30,681 nt of DNA from Lingula anatina (GCF_001039355.2 NW_019773514.1:1071213-1101893), one strand, 5' to 3'. Numbered from the stretch's first letter, positions 9,258-20,103 are shown. Made by a program: numbers and translations. The notes: generated from the sequence alone by a model not told the origin.

Positions 9258-11555
9258 TATCGTCAGTTGAAGACGTACCAGGAGTATATTTACTAGAAGC
9301 AGACAAAAAAGGGGAAATGCTGTGGAATCTCTCCATTTAAATTCCTATTTACTGACATGTAAATATTTGTAGTAAGCGGTTTGAGGTCGAAATAAAAAGA
9401 GCATAACAGACAGTAGGTACACTGCATAAGACTTCTATTTCTAAAAACGATTTCACTAGTCCAGTTGTACTATTTCAGTCCGTTGAATATATAAGTTTAA
9501 TTATAGCTACACGTACAGATCTTTGTGTGACGGAGTTTTAAAAATTGTGGGTTCACTGGCCAACAATGTAAACCCTTCAAGGCATAGGGGGCGAACTGAT
9601 AGCGAAAAAATACTCTTTCAAACAAATGTTAATCGTTCTGTTGATACCTCATGTTGATACCTTTAAAATAAGGCATTGAGTACTAGAAACATGGCGTGTT
9701 TAAGACTGTGTGGTCGTCAGATACTGGTTTAGTTTATTTCAGTAAAGATATCTGCCCCTTATGCCTTTCAACGTGCTCTTTTTTCGTAAGACCTTCAAGT
9801 TTGTCGACGTGGCCTTTGTTAAATGGTACTACAATAATGATTACCCTCTACCAGGGCCACAGATTGGTTTTTCACTAGATACACGTTTTCACAGATATGT
9901 TTCTAGTCAAACAATGGTAATTTTCTGCCCTGCGTCAGAGAAAAGTGCACATGAATCAGCGGCCCTGGGAGATTGTTGGTTATTATACACGCGACCAAGA
10001 AAGTTCGGAAACGTAAAATTTGTTCTCAATAATAAAAAAAATGTAATGTGTTGGGAAAATCTTCTGTGTAAATAAAGATTAACAAATGGTGGGTTCATTA
10101 TCCAACAATATTTGGTTAAAATATTTACCATAAATAATAATGGTTATTTTATAACTATTCAAAATAACGATGTTTCCGAACTTTTTAGGGCGAAAGTACC
10201 AGCAAGGTAACGAGTGGTGACTTGGCGTTACGTTGTCTTGCGAATAAAATAAGCATAAATATGGAAAATTTTGATTGTCCAGAAAAGCTTAAATATGACA
10301 AAAGTGAGTGTTTAGAAAGTTCATTTGAAAGTTAAACAATTTACTGATATATTTTCCCGACAGCGATTTTCATGATGTGTTCCTTTTCCATGTTTTATGC
10401 TATGGTAATAATTAATCAAATACATCATGTAAATATAGAAACAGCCACAAGTTATTGATCTTATTAGTCAGTGACGCACACATTTTGTGTAATAATTGAT
10501 GAACTGCTTTATATCTTTTTAATTACTGTCAATTTCTCAAATTTGTTCTATTTTTTTTAGAAATGCTTGTAGATATTGATAACACCAAACCATGAACGAG
10601 TAGTTAAGTTGACCATTTATAAGTGAAATGTAATACATTTGTTGTATATGTTACACCTTTGAGGTATAACTTTGTCTTATATGCATGTCTTACATATATT
10701 CAAAGTGATTAAGTAGTGATTTAAGTGTTCTTAAACTTGGTAGTTTTACAATGAAATACTTAGATATAATTAATACATAGTTGTTTGGCACTAAATAAAG
10801 ACTTTCCAAATATACAAAATGTCTTAGTTATTTCTTTGACGGTTGCGTTTCTCAGCGGCAACCTGGGGTTGGGCTTCAAACTTGTCTTACGTTTCTAAAA
10901 TTTCTTTAATGTATTACGATTTTTTTAGAATTTTACTTTGGTTACTACAATAATTTCTTTGACTTAGTGGTACCCCTCGGGTTTGGGTTCGTTTCTTGGT
11001 TCGGGTACTTGTAAATCATTGAATACTTTTCAAGGGGCTTTACAGAAATTTCCCTTTGGTTACTATAAGAGGAAAGTCTTCTCGAGGAGGGTGGGTGGGA
11101 ACAGTTAGAGGAGTAGGTAACGCGCTTGCCTCTGAGTCAAAAAGTCCCAAGTTCGAAACCTGGCGCTTCTGGGTCCCAGCAAATTACCTTTTGCAAAAAA
11201 ATATTCAAATAATCAAGGTAAACTAATACAAGAGGCTCTATAGGTAAGACATGTGAACTAGAGAACGAGAGTTAAAGGGGAAAGAAGGTGAAAAGTGAAA
11301 GGAAATTCAACATACAAATATATGTACATTATTTTCATTATTTATTGTTTCAACAAATTCCAAGTAATTTCAACGAAGTTTTATACAAAACAAAATACGT
11401 GAAGTTACATTTTTTCTACGTTGATAGCAACCATTACAATAGTGTCAAATTTCTAAAAAATTCTTTAAATTATGCTTTTACAAAAACAATACAAGAAGTC
11501 TACCTGATAGTAGACTAACTAACACATATGAAGGATTTTATGCACTTTGGAAATT
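9258..11555. repeat. Overlap block C, second (more divergent) copy
   Basis: It follows the order of 7147-9256 but with many substitutions and two extra segments: ~100 bases near 9800-9905, and ~85 bases near 10405-10495 between GGTAATAATTAATCA and GTAATAATTGATGAAC. Those near-identical flanks suggest that the shorter copies lost the segment by recombination between short direct repeats. Confidence 0.85.
11101..11205 (+). mobile_element. tRNA-like sequence, second copy
   Basis: A-box-like TAGAGGAGTAGG at 11106-11117 and B box GTTCGAAAC at 11151-11159 are both unchanged from the copy at 8795. The intervening and 3' bases have several substitutions. It lies within the block C duplicate, so it is not an independent insertion. 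Confidence 0.5.
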
Positions 11556-13020
11556 GCAGCTCAAACAAATTCTATTTATTTATATAAAAGAGAATTTCGA
11601 CATAATTCTTACTAAAACAAAATTCATATAAAAATATGACCAGGAGAGGTATATAAAATGAATTCATATCGTACTTGTCAAATTTTGTTCAAAGTTGACG
11701 TTAATAATTGATTACTAATTCCATTGAGGAGCAAAGTGTCCAATTTCAGTGCTGTGAATGATATCGAAATTCCTAAATGCATATAATCTCACATAGGCGT
11801 CTTCCCCTCACGTGCACTCGCACTCACGCACACCTTGTTCTATGCCGTCGTGTTGATTCTCGCACAGGAAAAGGTAGACAAAGATAGTCATTTTTAAGAA
11901 ACGAGTGTTTTACGTTATTTTGTTTTCATTTCATTACATCCTTAATATTTGTTAATGGCACGAATTTGAGCGAAAACTTAAATTTGCACATATGCGAATC
12001 AGGAACGGCATAAAGACATGGTCAATTTCCAAGCTTATTCTAGTCATGACAAATATACAAACAAAACTGAAAAGATTACGCACAAAGAAAAAAGGTGACT
12101 TAAAATTCATTAATTCATAAATGCTAACGCCCTTACTCTGGTCTCCGGTGCTCAGTGATCAAGAAACACTTAGCAAAAATACCCCAACAGGACGCGCGAG
12201 ACTGGCATCTAATCAGACCTTTTTCTCTCAATCACCCCTCAATCACAACCAAAGAAAATTTAATTAATAATGCACTTCGAACAAGGTACATGGGTTAACG
12301 TAACTTCAGTGAATAATTTGGGACAACTCTTCAACCCTTCTGCTCTCCACCCCCCCCCCCCCCAAACAATGTTTTGTGATGGCTGAAGTAATCAATTTGT
12401 AATGCATGATAAATTTTGGAAATTAAAAATGGAAAGGTTATAATAAATGTCAGTTCTACGTAGATATTTTTATGCATATGTACAAAGACGTTTTCCAGGG
12501 GAGCACTTACATTCCTGCCTTGCGATATTGGCAAAAAGTCGAACAACACACAAATGAGCTCATGCAATGCTGATAAATTTTGGTGGTCCCAAGAAGGGAC
12601 AATTTTTATCACGTTGGTAACATATATTCTCCTACTGCGATAACGAATGCGCAGTAATTTCGTGAAAATCCCCATTTCTCTCCTGGTTTCATTTTCTTAA
12701 CATTGTTTTAGACCCCTCCAAGCAGAGTAAATGTGTATCTGTCACTGATCAGACAAAATATCAAAACACTGAAACCAAAGTAAGTTCATTCTAAACATGC
12801 GTCACAAACGTATATCCACAATTAAAAAGCATCGTTTTTTATACCACATGGACAAATTTTATCATTTTCCTAAAACTGTGATTTCCAAAGCATTATAACT
12901 TAAAGAACAGTGTGTGTAAGTTATTTTAAATTAACAACTTGTTCTTTTCTCAAACTTATCGGTCACTGTATGAAACCGTTTGTCTCTCAAAAGTGCTGGA
13001 GCAGTACTCTACCTAAAAAT
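11556..13020. other. Single-copy AT-rich DNA, no gene seen
   Basis: Contains a C14 tract at 12350-12363. A minus-strand open frame (12675-12331) ends in codons made from that C tract and has no recognisable domain, so I do not call it. Confidence 0.4.
12350..12363. repeat. C14 homopolymer
   Basis: Fourteen C in a row after TGCTCTCCA. Confidence 0.95.
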
Positions 13021-13022
13021 CG

Positions 13023-13048
13023 CATAATAATAATAATAATAATAATAT
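13023..13048. repeat. (AAT)n microsatellite
   Basis: About eight AAT units. Confidence 0.9.
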
Positions 13049-13438
13049 TTGATAACTATCATTTTTGTTTTCATCCATCATTTCAGCAAAATACTTTTTG
13101 CATTAAAATTATTTTGTTAAAGGCGAACTCCAAAAAGTGCCGTATTTTTGTTTTAGAATTGATGGGTACTTATTTCCGACACAATAATAAATATACATAA
13201 TAAATAAAATTCATTGAAACGATATGAGCGGATAGAGTACTGTACTACGATTTAGAAACAATGTATCATATACAACCAGTGACATGCAGGGTCGACGCCT
13301 TTCATTTCTTTTTTTTCCTTGATCAGAAGTTTCGTTAAAAATTTTTGCTGCGTACAACAATTATTTTATACAAATTTTATGCAGAATATTACTGTCCAAG
13401 GCAAAGATTACATTTCATATAAAATGTCAACCCTGTAA

Positions 13439-13606
13439 ATAAACTACAAGACAAACTTCAACAAGCGAGACAATCTTGGCATGGGCGCAGGGGATGTCCA
13501 ACATGAATCTGATGTCTTTGATCAGCGACGCATCCAATCACCCGGTAAACAGCAGTTGGGAGCCACTGAAATAAACGAAGAAAGTCACATTCACGACACA
13601 GTTTGA
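13439..13606 (+). CDS. Short G/C-richer open frame, possible terminal exon fragment (uncertain)
   Basis: A frame open from just after a TAA at 13436 to a TGA at 13604-13606 (55 codons, ATG at 13481) encodes a hydrophilic, non-repetitive peptide (for example MGAGDVQHESDVFDQRRIQS from the ATG). The stretch is visibly richer in G and C than its AT-rich surroundings. It could be a last exon, with an acceptor such as ACTACAAG or CAACAAG upstream, but the polypyrimidine tract is poor. The opposite strand also has a 35-codon frame preceded by TTTATTTCAG, a better acceptor, so strand and coding status are both unsure. No family is recognised. Confidence 0.2.
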   Translation: MNYKTNFNKRDNLGMGAGDVQHESDVFDQRRIQSPGKQQLGATEINEESHIHDTV

Positions 13607-13609
13607 AGA

Positions 13610-14030
13610 AGCAGTGTGTGTATATCTTTACAGCATGCTATTTTGGAACACAAGGGATTATGTTAACAAAACATTATTGTGCCATTCCTATTCTTTTCTA
13701 CCCTGTGCACATTGTTTAATGACAACATACTTCATTGCATTCATATGTAAGATGCGGTATGAAAGGACCAGGTGCCCGGATTACGGAAATATTCACGGAA
13801 ATGAAATTCAGTGATTGAAAACATTTGGCAGATGGGCCCAATAAAATTGACGGGATCTAAAAAATACATTAGGCACGTTTTCACTGACCAAGCTAGGGTT
13901 TTCATGGGGAGGGGCAAGAATACGAAGATACATTAGCTGGATTTTGTCTAGTTTCGTGCCATTTACAATTTTTTCCGCTTTTCATTTGTTCTTGTTTTGA
14001 TTTGTTTATTTAAACTAAGAGAGGGACACT
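13610..14030. other. AT-rich DNA, no gene seen
   Basis: A 66-codon plus-strand frame at 13614-13814 has no recognisable feature. Confidence 0.4.
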
Positions 14031-14035
14031 GTACC

Positions 14036-14114
14036 CCCGCCCACCCCCCTCCCATCCCTCACCTCCCCACCCTGGTCCCGTCCCCACCCCTCACCTCCCC
14101 AACCTGGTCCCGTC
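14036..14114. repeat. C-rich tract with a 32 bp direct duplication
   Basis: TCACCTCCCCACCCTGGTCC at 14059 and TCACCTCCCCAACCTGGTCC at 14091 are 32 bases apart and differ at one base, within a pyrimidine-rich stretch (CCCCCTCCCATCCC). Confidence 0.85.
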
Positions 14115-14119
14115 GTTTC

Positions 14120-14855
14120 CAGGAATGCAGTGACACAATAGTACAACATCTTGTTACTGAACGTGCATTTGTCTGTTTGAAGTTTACTTTCATATACAAC
14201 ATATTTTTGATACTTTGAAAACAGGCCAGTGACCTCGCCAATAAAACGATTAGGAGAATGTAGATACCTGGCCAGTCGTATTACTTATTGAGGACTTGTT
14301 CAGACCTTTGGACAGCGGCAATAAGCCTCTCACTTCCTCATTGGCAAGTGCGTTCCTTCTCTGAAACTACAGAAAATAAATCACTCAAACTTTGAGCTGA
14401 TTTTGAAATTCTAATGGAGAGTGTATTGGACATAAGCGCACAGTCATAAGGACTAAAATGTCATCATTTGGGCAATTGTCGTCTACACAAAATACACAAC
14501 GTTATATTATATCATCTATACAATACTACGGCAGCTTCCTGTCATTTTCTGTGCTAAATTTTTGGCCTACATGTGGAAATTGCAGCAACGTACCAAGATC
14601 CTCTGTCTTCTCCATCTTCTACTGACCTTGGTCCTACCTGAACACCTCTCACCGAAATGCTCACCTGTATTACATAATAATGTACAGGGCACCCGCTTTT
14701 TGAACGCAAGTTTCGATTTAAACTTGTTTTTGTTATTTGATATGGCGCAAGGCGTCCTAGTCCCGGGATGGTGATTTAGGCTTTCTACCATCATAATGGC
14801 AAAAATAATGGCAAAATAATGTTATCAACCATTAAGTTTGATGTCAAATAATTTG
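14120..14855. other. AT-rich DNA, no gene seen
   Basis: Overlapping short frames on both strands at about 14562-14794 are unrelated to any family I know and are not supported. Confidence 0.4.
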
Positions 14856-14859
14856 GCTA

Positions 14860-14879
14860 CCCCCCCCCCCCCCCCCCCC
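14860..14879. repeat. C20 homopolymer
   Basis: Twenty C followed by G and nine A. It faces a G20 tract 136 bases downstream. Confidence 0.95.
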
Positions 14880-15015
14880 GAAAAAAAAATCACCTGTGCT
14901 GGGTTGTGTTAGAGAAGACAAGATGCGTTTTTTGTTTACTGATTCAGACTAGGTGTAAATATTCTCACCTCTCTCGGGAGGATACAGCCCAGTAGCCGTA
15001 TTAGAGGGCACCACC

Positions 15016-15035
15016 GGGGGGGGGGGGGGGGGGGG
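15016..15035. repeat. G20 homopolymer
   Basis: Twenty G that directly abut the TCAC/AAATAAA dispersed repeat at 15036. It is complementary to the C20 at 14860. Confidence 0.95.
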
Positions 15036-15262
15036 ATATCAATTCACGGGAAATAAAATCATTAATTCACAAATCACAGTAAATAAAACTATACTCATAT
15101 TTCACTGAAAATGCGTATCAAAAATCACGAATCATGAATCACCGTGCATAAATATAATGACTTTGTTTCACGAATAACGGAAAATAAAAAGCCGCATTCA
15201 TGAGTCACAGGAATGGGGTGCTTCACGCTAAATAAAATGAACGTTTCACGCATCTTGTGGGG
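15036..15262. repeat. TCACGAATCAC/AAATAAA dispersed repeat, copy 1
   Basis: A degenerate minisatellite-like sequence rich in TTCACGNATCAC and GGAAATAAAA motifs, e.g. TTTCACGAATAACGGAAAAT. It matches 23636-23880 and 29156-29402 over its whole length (AATCACAGTAAATAAAACT, GGAATGGGGTGCTTCAC, TTTCACGCATC). All three copies begin right after a G-rich tract. No coding capacity; family not recognised. Confidence 0.75.
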
Positions 15263-16150
15263 CTGTGATAACCAGAGTACGGACAATACTTCCAAATTTT
15301 TTAATTACCTTTGCGAACGAAAATTCAGCTACAATACCTACTCTTAGAAGATTGCTTTTGCAAAGTTGAAGATATTACCCCCCCCCCCTCCCAAGCATCA
15401 AATTAAACTACCAGCCCAGACGCGTGAAAAAACGATGTTCTCCGTCTCTACCAGTATTTCAGAGTAAGGACGCATTTTGTGGAAGGTAACTTTCAAAATT
15501 TATATGATCAAGTTACATGTTTTTATGGAGATTAGTATATATATTTAAGACCCAAATATCTCCGTATTATTTTTCACACAACACAAGTCTGACTTAAGAA
15601 TGAGAGAGCTACATGTAGCAACACTGTCAATGTTTGTATGGTAAACTGTATCAAACTTCGAGGTCGAGGGCTAATATAATGCTTTCTATAATAAATATCA
15701 AAGCGAAGTTTTTATTTAGTTATAAAAATTTACTTACTGAGGGTAAAACATGGTAAATTTGTCTTCCCCATGACCATCAAACAATGGTAATTGATGTTTA
15801 ATTACAAGAAATTATTTTTATTTAATAACAAGTAAATAAGGTGAGCTTGTCAGAACATTTACCAATGACGACCACTGGTGTTTCAGTACGTGCGGCTGTA
15901 ATCTATACTGTTATGTTATCAGATACCACGTACTCTCTGGGTTGTGATTTCTATAAAAGAAGTTCCATTTTCAAAACAGACTCTAGTTGCATTTATCGGT
16001 ACATTTATGGGTTTATAGTGTCGGGTGTCGTTATCTGTCAAAAGGTATATGTGGAGACGTATCTACAGTGTATCAGGACGGGTAGGAATTGAGACTGGAT
16101 AGAGCTGGATGGCAAAATGTACTATTTAACTAAAGGTAACAAAAAAGTTG
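15263..16150. other. AT-rich DNA, no gene seen
   Basis: Contains a short C tract (15379-15387) and an 83-codon frame at 15841-16092 that starts with GTG rather than ATG and has no recognisable domain. Confidence 0.4.
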
Positions 16151-16159
16151 TGATAGACA

Positions 16160-16370
16160 GGTACCAATCAAACTCGTACGGTTTAATTCAATTTTGACGG
16201 AAGCTGTCAAAAGCACACGACTTTGATTGACAGTTTTATAAACAAACGTCAATCACAATCATTACGCAGCTGATAACTACAGTTGTGGAACATATTAAGT
16301 GCCAGCTTCCTTCACCGTTTGATTTACAATGTGCCAATCAAATCATTCAGTTTTGACGATCCCGTCAGGT
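16160..16370. promoter_or_regulatory. Cluster of PBX/PREP-, TGIF- and CCAAT-like motifs
   Basis: CCAATCA occurs at 16164 and 16334, and each is followed within ~25-40 bases by TTTTGACG. Between them lie AGCTGTCAAAA (16202; a TGIF-type AGCTGTCANNA match), TGATTGACAG (16224-16233; the exact PREP/MEIS-PBX composite consensus) and GTCAATCA (16248; the inverse TGATTGAC). GATTGAC and GTCAATC form a 7 bp inverted pair. The motif identities are established; a regulatory role is inferred from clustering only. Confidence 0.25.
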
Positions 16371-16870
16371 AATAGCAGAGACAAAAAATTCCCCATCTGA
16401 GGATTTGGTTGTCTTAATCCATCCCTTTAGGTCAAATTATGAAAATTCCCATTTCTAAAGCTCAGTTTTTACCCATTATTTTATCTTATTTTTATTTTTT
16501 CCGTACCGTATTATTTGCTGTGCGTGGAAAGTTGCGTGCGTACCTTACATCGCTCGACCGTTCAGCATTGTCTCTCCTACAAAGATGCCTAGGTTTTTCA
16601 TCACTGGTGCAAGCATTCCAATTATCGGCATATATAAGGAATGACAGTAAATAAAATATACTTTATAAAGTTTCAAATCTTTTCAAACTTAGTAAGTACT
16701 GCTAAATTTTTTTTTTTTGAAAATCATTTTTTATTGCTTTTATCTACATGAATTTATTCTGTTTCCTGTAACAAGAGACTCAAGAATACATCTGTAACGG
16801 TCTAGTTTGTTCCTGTTATTTGAAAGCATTTCCTCTCAGGAAATATAATCTTTCTTCCTCTTTTTCGAAA
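16371..16870. other. AT-rich DNA, no gene seen
   Basis: A 71-codon plus-strand frame (16439-16654) has no recognisable character. Confidence 0.4.
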
Positions 16871-16994
16871 ATCTTAAAAAAATTAAAAGAAGTTCCACTA
16901 TGCATTCATTCCGGAATTTCTTCAAGTAATGTTGTCTTGAAGATGACACCTAGCTCCACCCTGTTGTGTCTTTCTACACTGAACGGCCTGGGTT

Positions 16995-17007
16995 GGGGGG
17001 GGGGGGG
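16995..17007. repeat. G13 homopolymer
   Basis: Thirteen G after GGTT. The second block D copy has GGGGGTGGGGGGGGGGGG at 24835-24852. Confidence 0.9.
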
Positions 17008-17051
17008 TAGCAGTGTCTGATCTACCGGTGAATTCAGGATCATTCAGTGCC

Positions 17052-17061
17052 CACTCTGGTA
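17052..17061. repeat. LINE target-site duplication, left
   Basis: CACTCTGGTA, matching CAGTCTGGTA at 19498-19507 at 9 of 10 bases. The empty site in the second block has CAGTCTGGTA once (about 24897-24906). Confidence 0.8.
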
Positions 17062-17182
17062 CTTTTTTATATAGAAGTTTATTTCTGTCATACCAACAAA
17101 TACAGCATAAGAACACAGCAGAAGAATACATATGTATATATACACACATACTAAAGCATTCGCACCCGTACACGTACATATC

Positions 17183-17238
17183 CACACACACAAGCACACA
17201 CACACACACACACACACACACGCGCGAGCGCGCACACA
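17183..17238. repeat. (CA)n microsatellite within the LINE 3' region
   Basis: An interrupted CA run followed by CGCGCGAGCGCGCACACACA. It is purine-pyrimidine alternating DNA throughout. Confidence 0.9.
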
Positions 17239-17854
17239 CAACTGTAAAGCTATTCGTTGCAGTTTATAGCGGTCAAGAACTGTACTGATATCTTAATAAG
17301 TGTATAAAAGCTAACAGTGATAAATCACTTACTTTATAATATCGTTATTGACATAGAAGCTTGCAGAAGTATATACTGTAGACTTAACTTGTGTAAAGGC
17401 AGATTATTTTGAATAAAATATTTATAGCAGAAATAATTACATTGTTTATACCAGGTAAGTGTTTGTTCTAAGCACCCAAAACAAACTGTTTCAGTTTTAT
17501 CTATAAAAAGCATGTATGAGTGTAGTACATATTCGTACTCCATCATGTAATTGGTTGTTGAGTAGAGACAAATGTGAGTACATATATTCGTATACTCGTA
17601 TATCAAACTGTCAGATTGAACTACAAAGAGGATGCATATATACTCATAACAATGATCGAGTAAGCATATATTGATACATTGCTAAGGTTCATGCCCAGTA
17701 CCACATATACCGGATATCGAGAATATCTATTTAAATAAACATAGGAGCATCTACCTTCACAAGGCGTATGATATAGCATTACATAGGCCTCACCATATAT
17801 GATGTCTTGATTATGCAATGAGTACATAGAAAAAAATATATAGTTGTAGAGTTA

Positions 17855-19497
17855 TCAGGTGAGAGGGTTTTCTATCAAGGCTTTGACACTATTCCAGTTA
17901 TTGATAATTTGAGTTTTCTTTTACCTTCAATTATTAATTTTTCATCGTACCATAGAGGCTGTGATAAAATACCCTGAGGGCTGTTTCGCAATTGACCTTT
18001 AAACTTGACCAAGCATTATAACGCTTTGCCAAAAAGGGTTGAATATATTCTTATTTAAACTTAGGCCATGTCTTGTGAGGAACCAAAATTTATTTCCACC
18101 CAGTATTTTTAAGTATTCCATACATAACACTTTCCATTTGTGCTTATTGTTTTCGATAAATAATATTTGTACCCATGCCAGTTTAAGCGCTCTTGAAAAA
18201 GACTTGAAGTCGGGAACTCTTAGTACGCCGTCTATACATGTATAGTCTTACCTCATTCTGACTCTTTTGATCTTGTCTACTGGGCTTCCCCATATAAATT
18301 TGAACGTAATTTTATCGATTTCTTTAAAAATTGTTCTCCTGGTTCGGGGAGCACCGTAAATACCTGAACAAGGGTTGGGAGGGCTAGGGATTTAATAACT
18401 GTTATTTTGCCCATTAAGGAAAGTTATCTAAATGACCAATCATTTAAAAGATTTTCATACTTTTCCAATTTTTCTTTGAAGTTTCCCTCGTAGAAATCAA
18501 TTTTTGATAAATCATACTTGATTCCCAAAAGCTTAAACCTGCCTCTAGTATTCCATTTTATTTTAATGTTTGTTTGTAATTGTTCCTTACTGCCCCTTTT
18601 GGAACCAATCCAAATAGCTTCAGTCTTTTCAAAATTAGCCTTCAAACCGGAGCATTCAGCAAAGAGGGTAATTATTTCGATTGCTTTATTTAGTGACATT
18701 TCGTCGTCGCTGAGCATTAAAGTAGTGTCATCCGCGTAGTGGCAAACTAAGTATTCAACATCATTTTCAATTATGCCTTTTATGTCCCTATCATACTTAA
18801 AAGCTGCGCTGAATAATTCTAGTGCTATAATGTATAAGTATGGCGATAGCGGATCGCCCTGTCGAATGCCTCTCTTAATACTAAAGAATTCGGAGAGATG
18901 ACCATTATTTTGTACCGTGCTAGTGATTCCCGAGTAAAGGGTTTTAAACCACCTTACGATATTTTTTCCAAAATTGAAAATGATCAAACTTTTCTCGATA
19001 AAACACCATTCCAAGGAGTCAAAAGCTTTCTCCATGTCTAGTAGTTGCAGGATACCAGGTATGTTGTCATTTTCTGTTTTCTCTATTATATCAAATACAA
19101 GGCGCGTACACTCACCAATGTATCTCCCCTTCATGAGACCTGATTGAGTGTCACTTATAATGTGCTTGAGTTTTGGTTTAATTTTGTTCGCTATACAGGA
19201 AGACACTAGTTTATAGTCCACATTTAAAAGTGATATGGGTCTCCATTTTTTTATGTAGTTTTTGGATTTTCCTTCTTTTGGTAGACATGTTATAAGCCCT
19301 TGTTTTTGACTTACTGACATAGTTTGTATTTGAAAAGAATAATTAAAAGAGCGTAGAAGGTAATGTCTGATATCAACCCAGAAAATTTTGTAAAATTCAA
19401 CAGTAAATCCATCTATTCTTGGAGATTTGCCATTATTAATTTGTTTTAAGGCAGACAGGCACTCTACCTGAGTGATTTTAGTATCAACTTCCTCCTC
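17855..19497 (-). pseudogene. LINE ORF2 fragment: reverse transcriptase and C-terminal region, broken
   Basis: The intact part (19497-18424, minus) opens in frame at the truncation point, with SALKQINNGKSPRIDGFTVE as the usual pre-RT segment. From the Met at 19320 the RT motifs follow: NYIKKWRPISLLNVDYK (residues 21-37), QLLDMEKAFDS with catalytic Asp at 95, RGIRQGDPLSPYLY (150-163) and the YADD box (195-198). A stop follows LLNDWSFR. Past it the frame continues as LSLMGKITVIKSLALPTLV, then shifts to DKITFKFIWGSPVDKIKR. After another stop comes VPDFKSFSRALKLAWVQ, and in further frames PLWYDEKLIIEGKR and WNSVKALIENP. This order is that of L1/Tx1-clade ORF2. Endonuclease and N-terminal regions are absent. 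Shifts and stops make it inactive. Confidence 0.9.
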
Positions 19498-19507
19498 CAG
19501 TCTGGTA
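19498..19507. repeat. LINE target-site duplication, right
   Basis: CAGTCTGGTA. It continues into GTTAGGTAGGCCTAGTATAG, which matches GTTGGGTAGGCCTAGTATAG after the empty site. Confidence 0.8.
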
Positions 19508-19545
19508 GTTAGGTAGGCCTAGTATAGTATATGTTAGATTCACGA

Positions 19546-20064
19546 CATTAACTCTTAAACTAAAATAGATTTCCAACACTATCCATGAATTATTACTTGG
19601 AGAAAATCTTTACTCCCCCAGCCCCGTAAGTGTCTCACGTTGTCTTCACTAACACAATTGGGTGGATTTTGTGGAGTTCGTCACAATCATGGTTGAGACA
19701 GCGTCATAAACCAGACACCGCAGCCTGTGGCACATTTTTCCTATGAACAAAGGTTGTTCACTTAAAATATTCTTCACAGTGGCAGATAGATTAGCTAAAA
19801 AAGGGGAATGAAAAAGAGTTTTAACTTTAAAAAGGCCAATACGAGTAAAGTAGATTTAGCAAAGACGTTAAAAAATAATCACTTCGTTTAAAAGCAGGAA
19901 CTGCCAGGCCTTATAAACGGATTCTAGGCGTTTACTAACCCTCCCCGCAGCTCTAACACCCATCTAAATCACATAACCCACGAATTAGCCAGCACATCGT
20001 AAATGTGTTTACCACTGCGCTCCGTCATTTGGTTTTAAATACAACAAAACCAGCCTTCAGTGTA

Positions 20065-20103
<39 letters not shown>

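Larger units (their letters stand above)
17062..19497 (-). mobile_element. 5'-truncated L1/Tx1-like LINE insertion
   Basis: A 2436 bp insertion defined precisely by the matching empty site at about 24897-24907. On the minus strand it begins inside the reverse-transcriptase frame at 19497 (5' truncation, common for target-primed insertions) and runs through the RT core to about 18424. It continues through frame-broken C-terminal sequence to about 17855, then ~800 bases of 3' non-coding DNA. It ends next to CTTTTTTAT at 17062, the complement of a very short A-rich tail. Flanking ~10 bp duplications support insertion rather than deletion in the other copy. The 3' region includes a (CA)n tract at 17183-17222. 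Confidence 0.85.

Noticed and set aside
12331-12675. 114-codon minus-strand frame
   Set aside because: Ends in a glycine run made from the C14 tract and has no recognisable domain.
16922-17288. Overlapping frames rich in Cys-Val or His-Thr
   Set aside because: Translations of the (CA)n/(GT)n tract inside the LINE 3' region.
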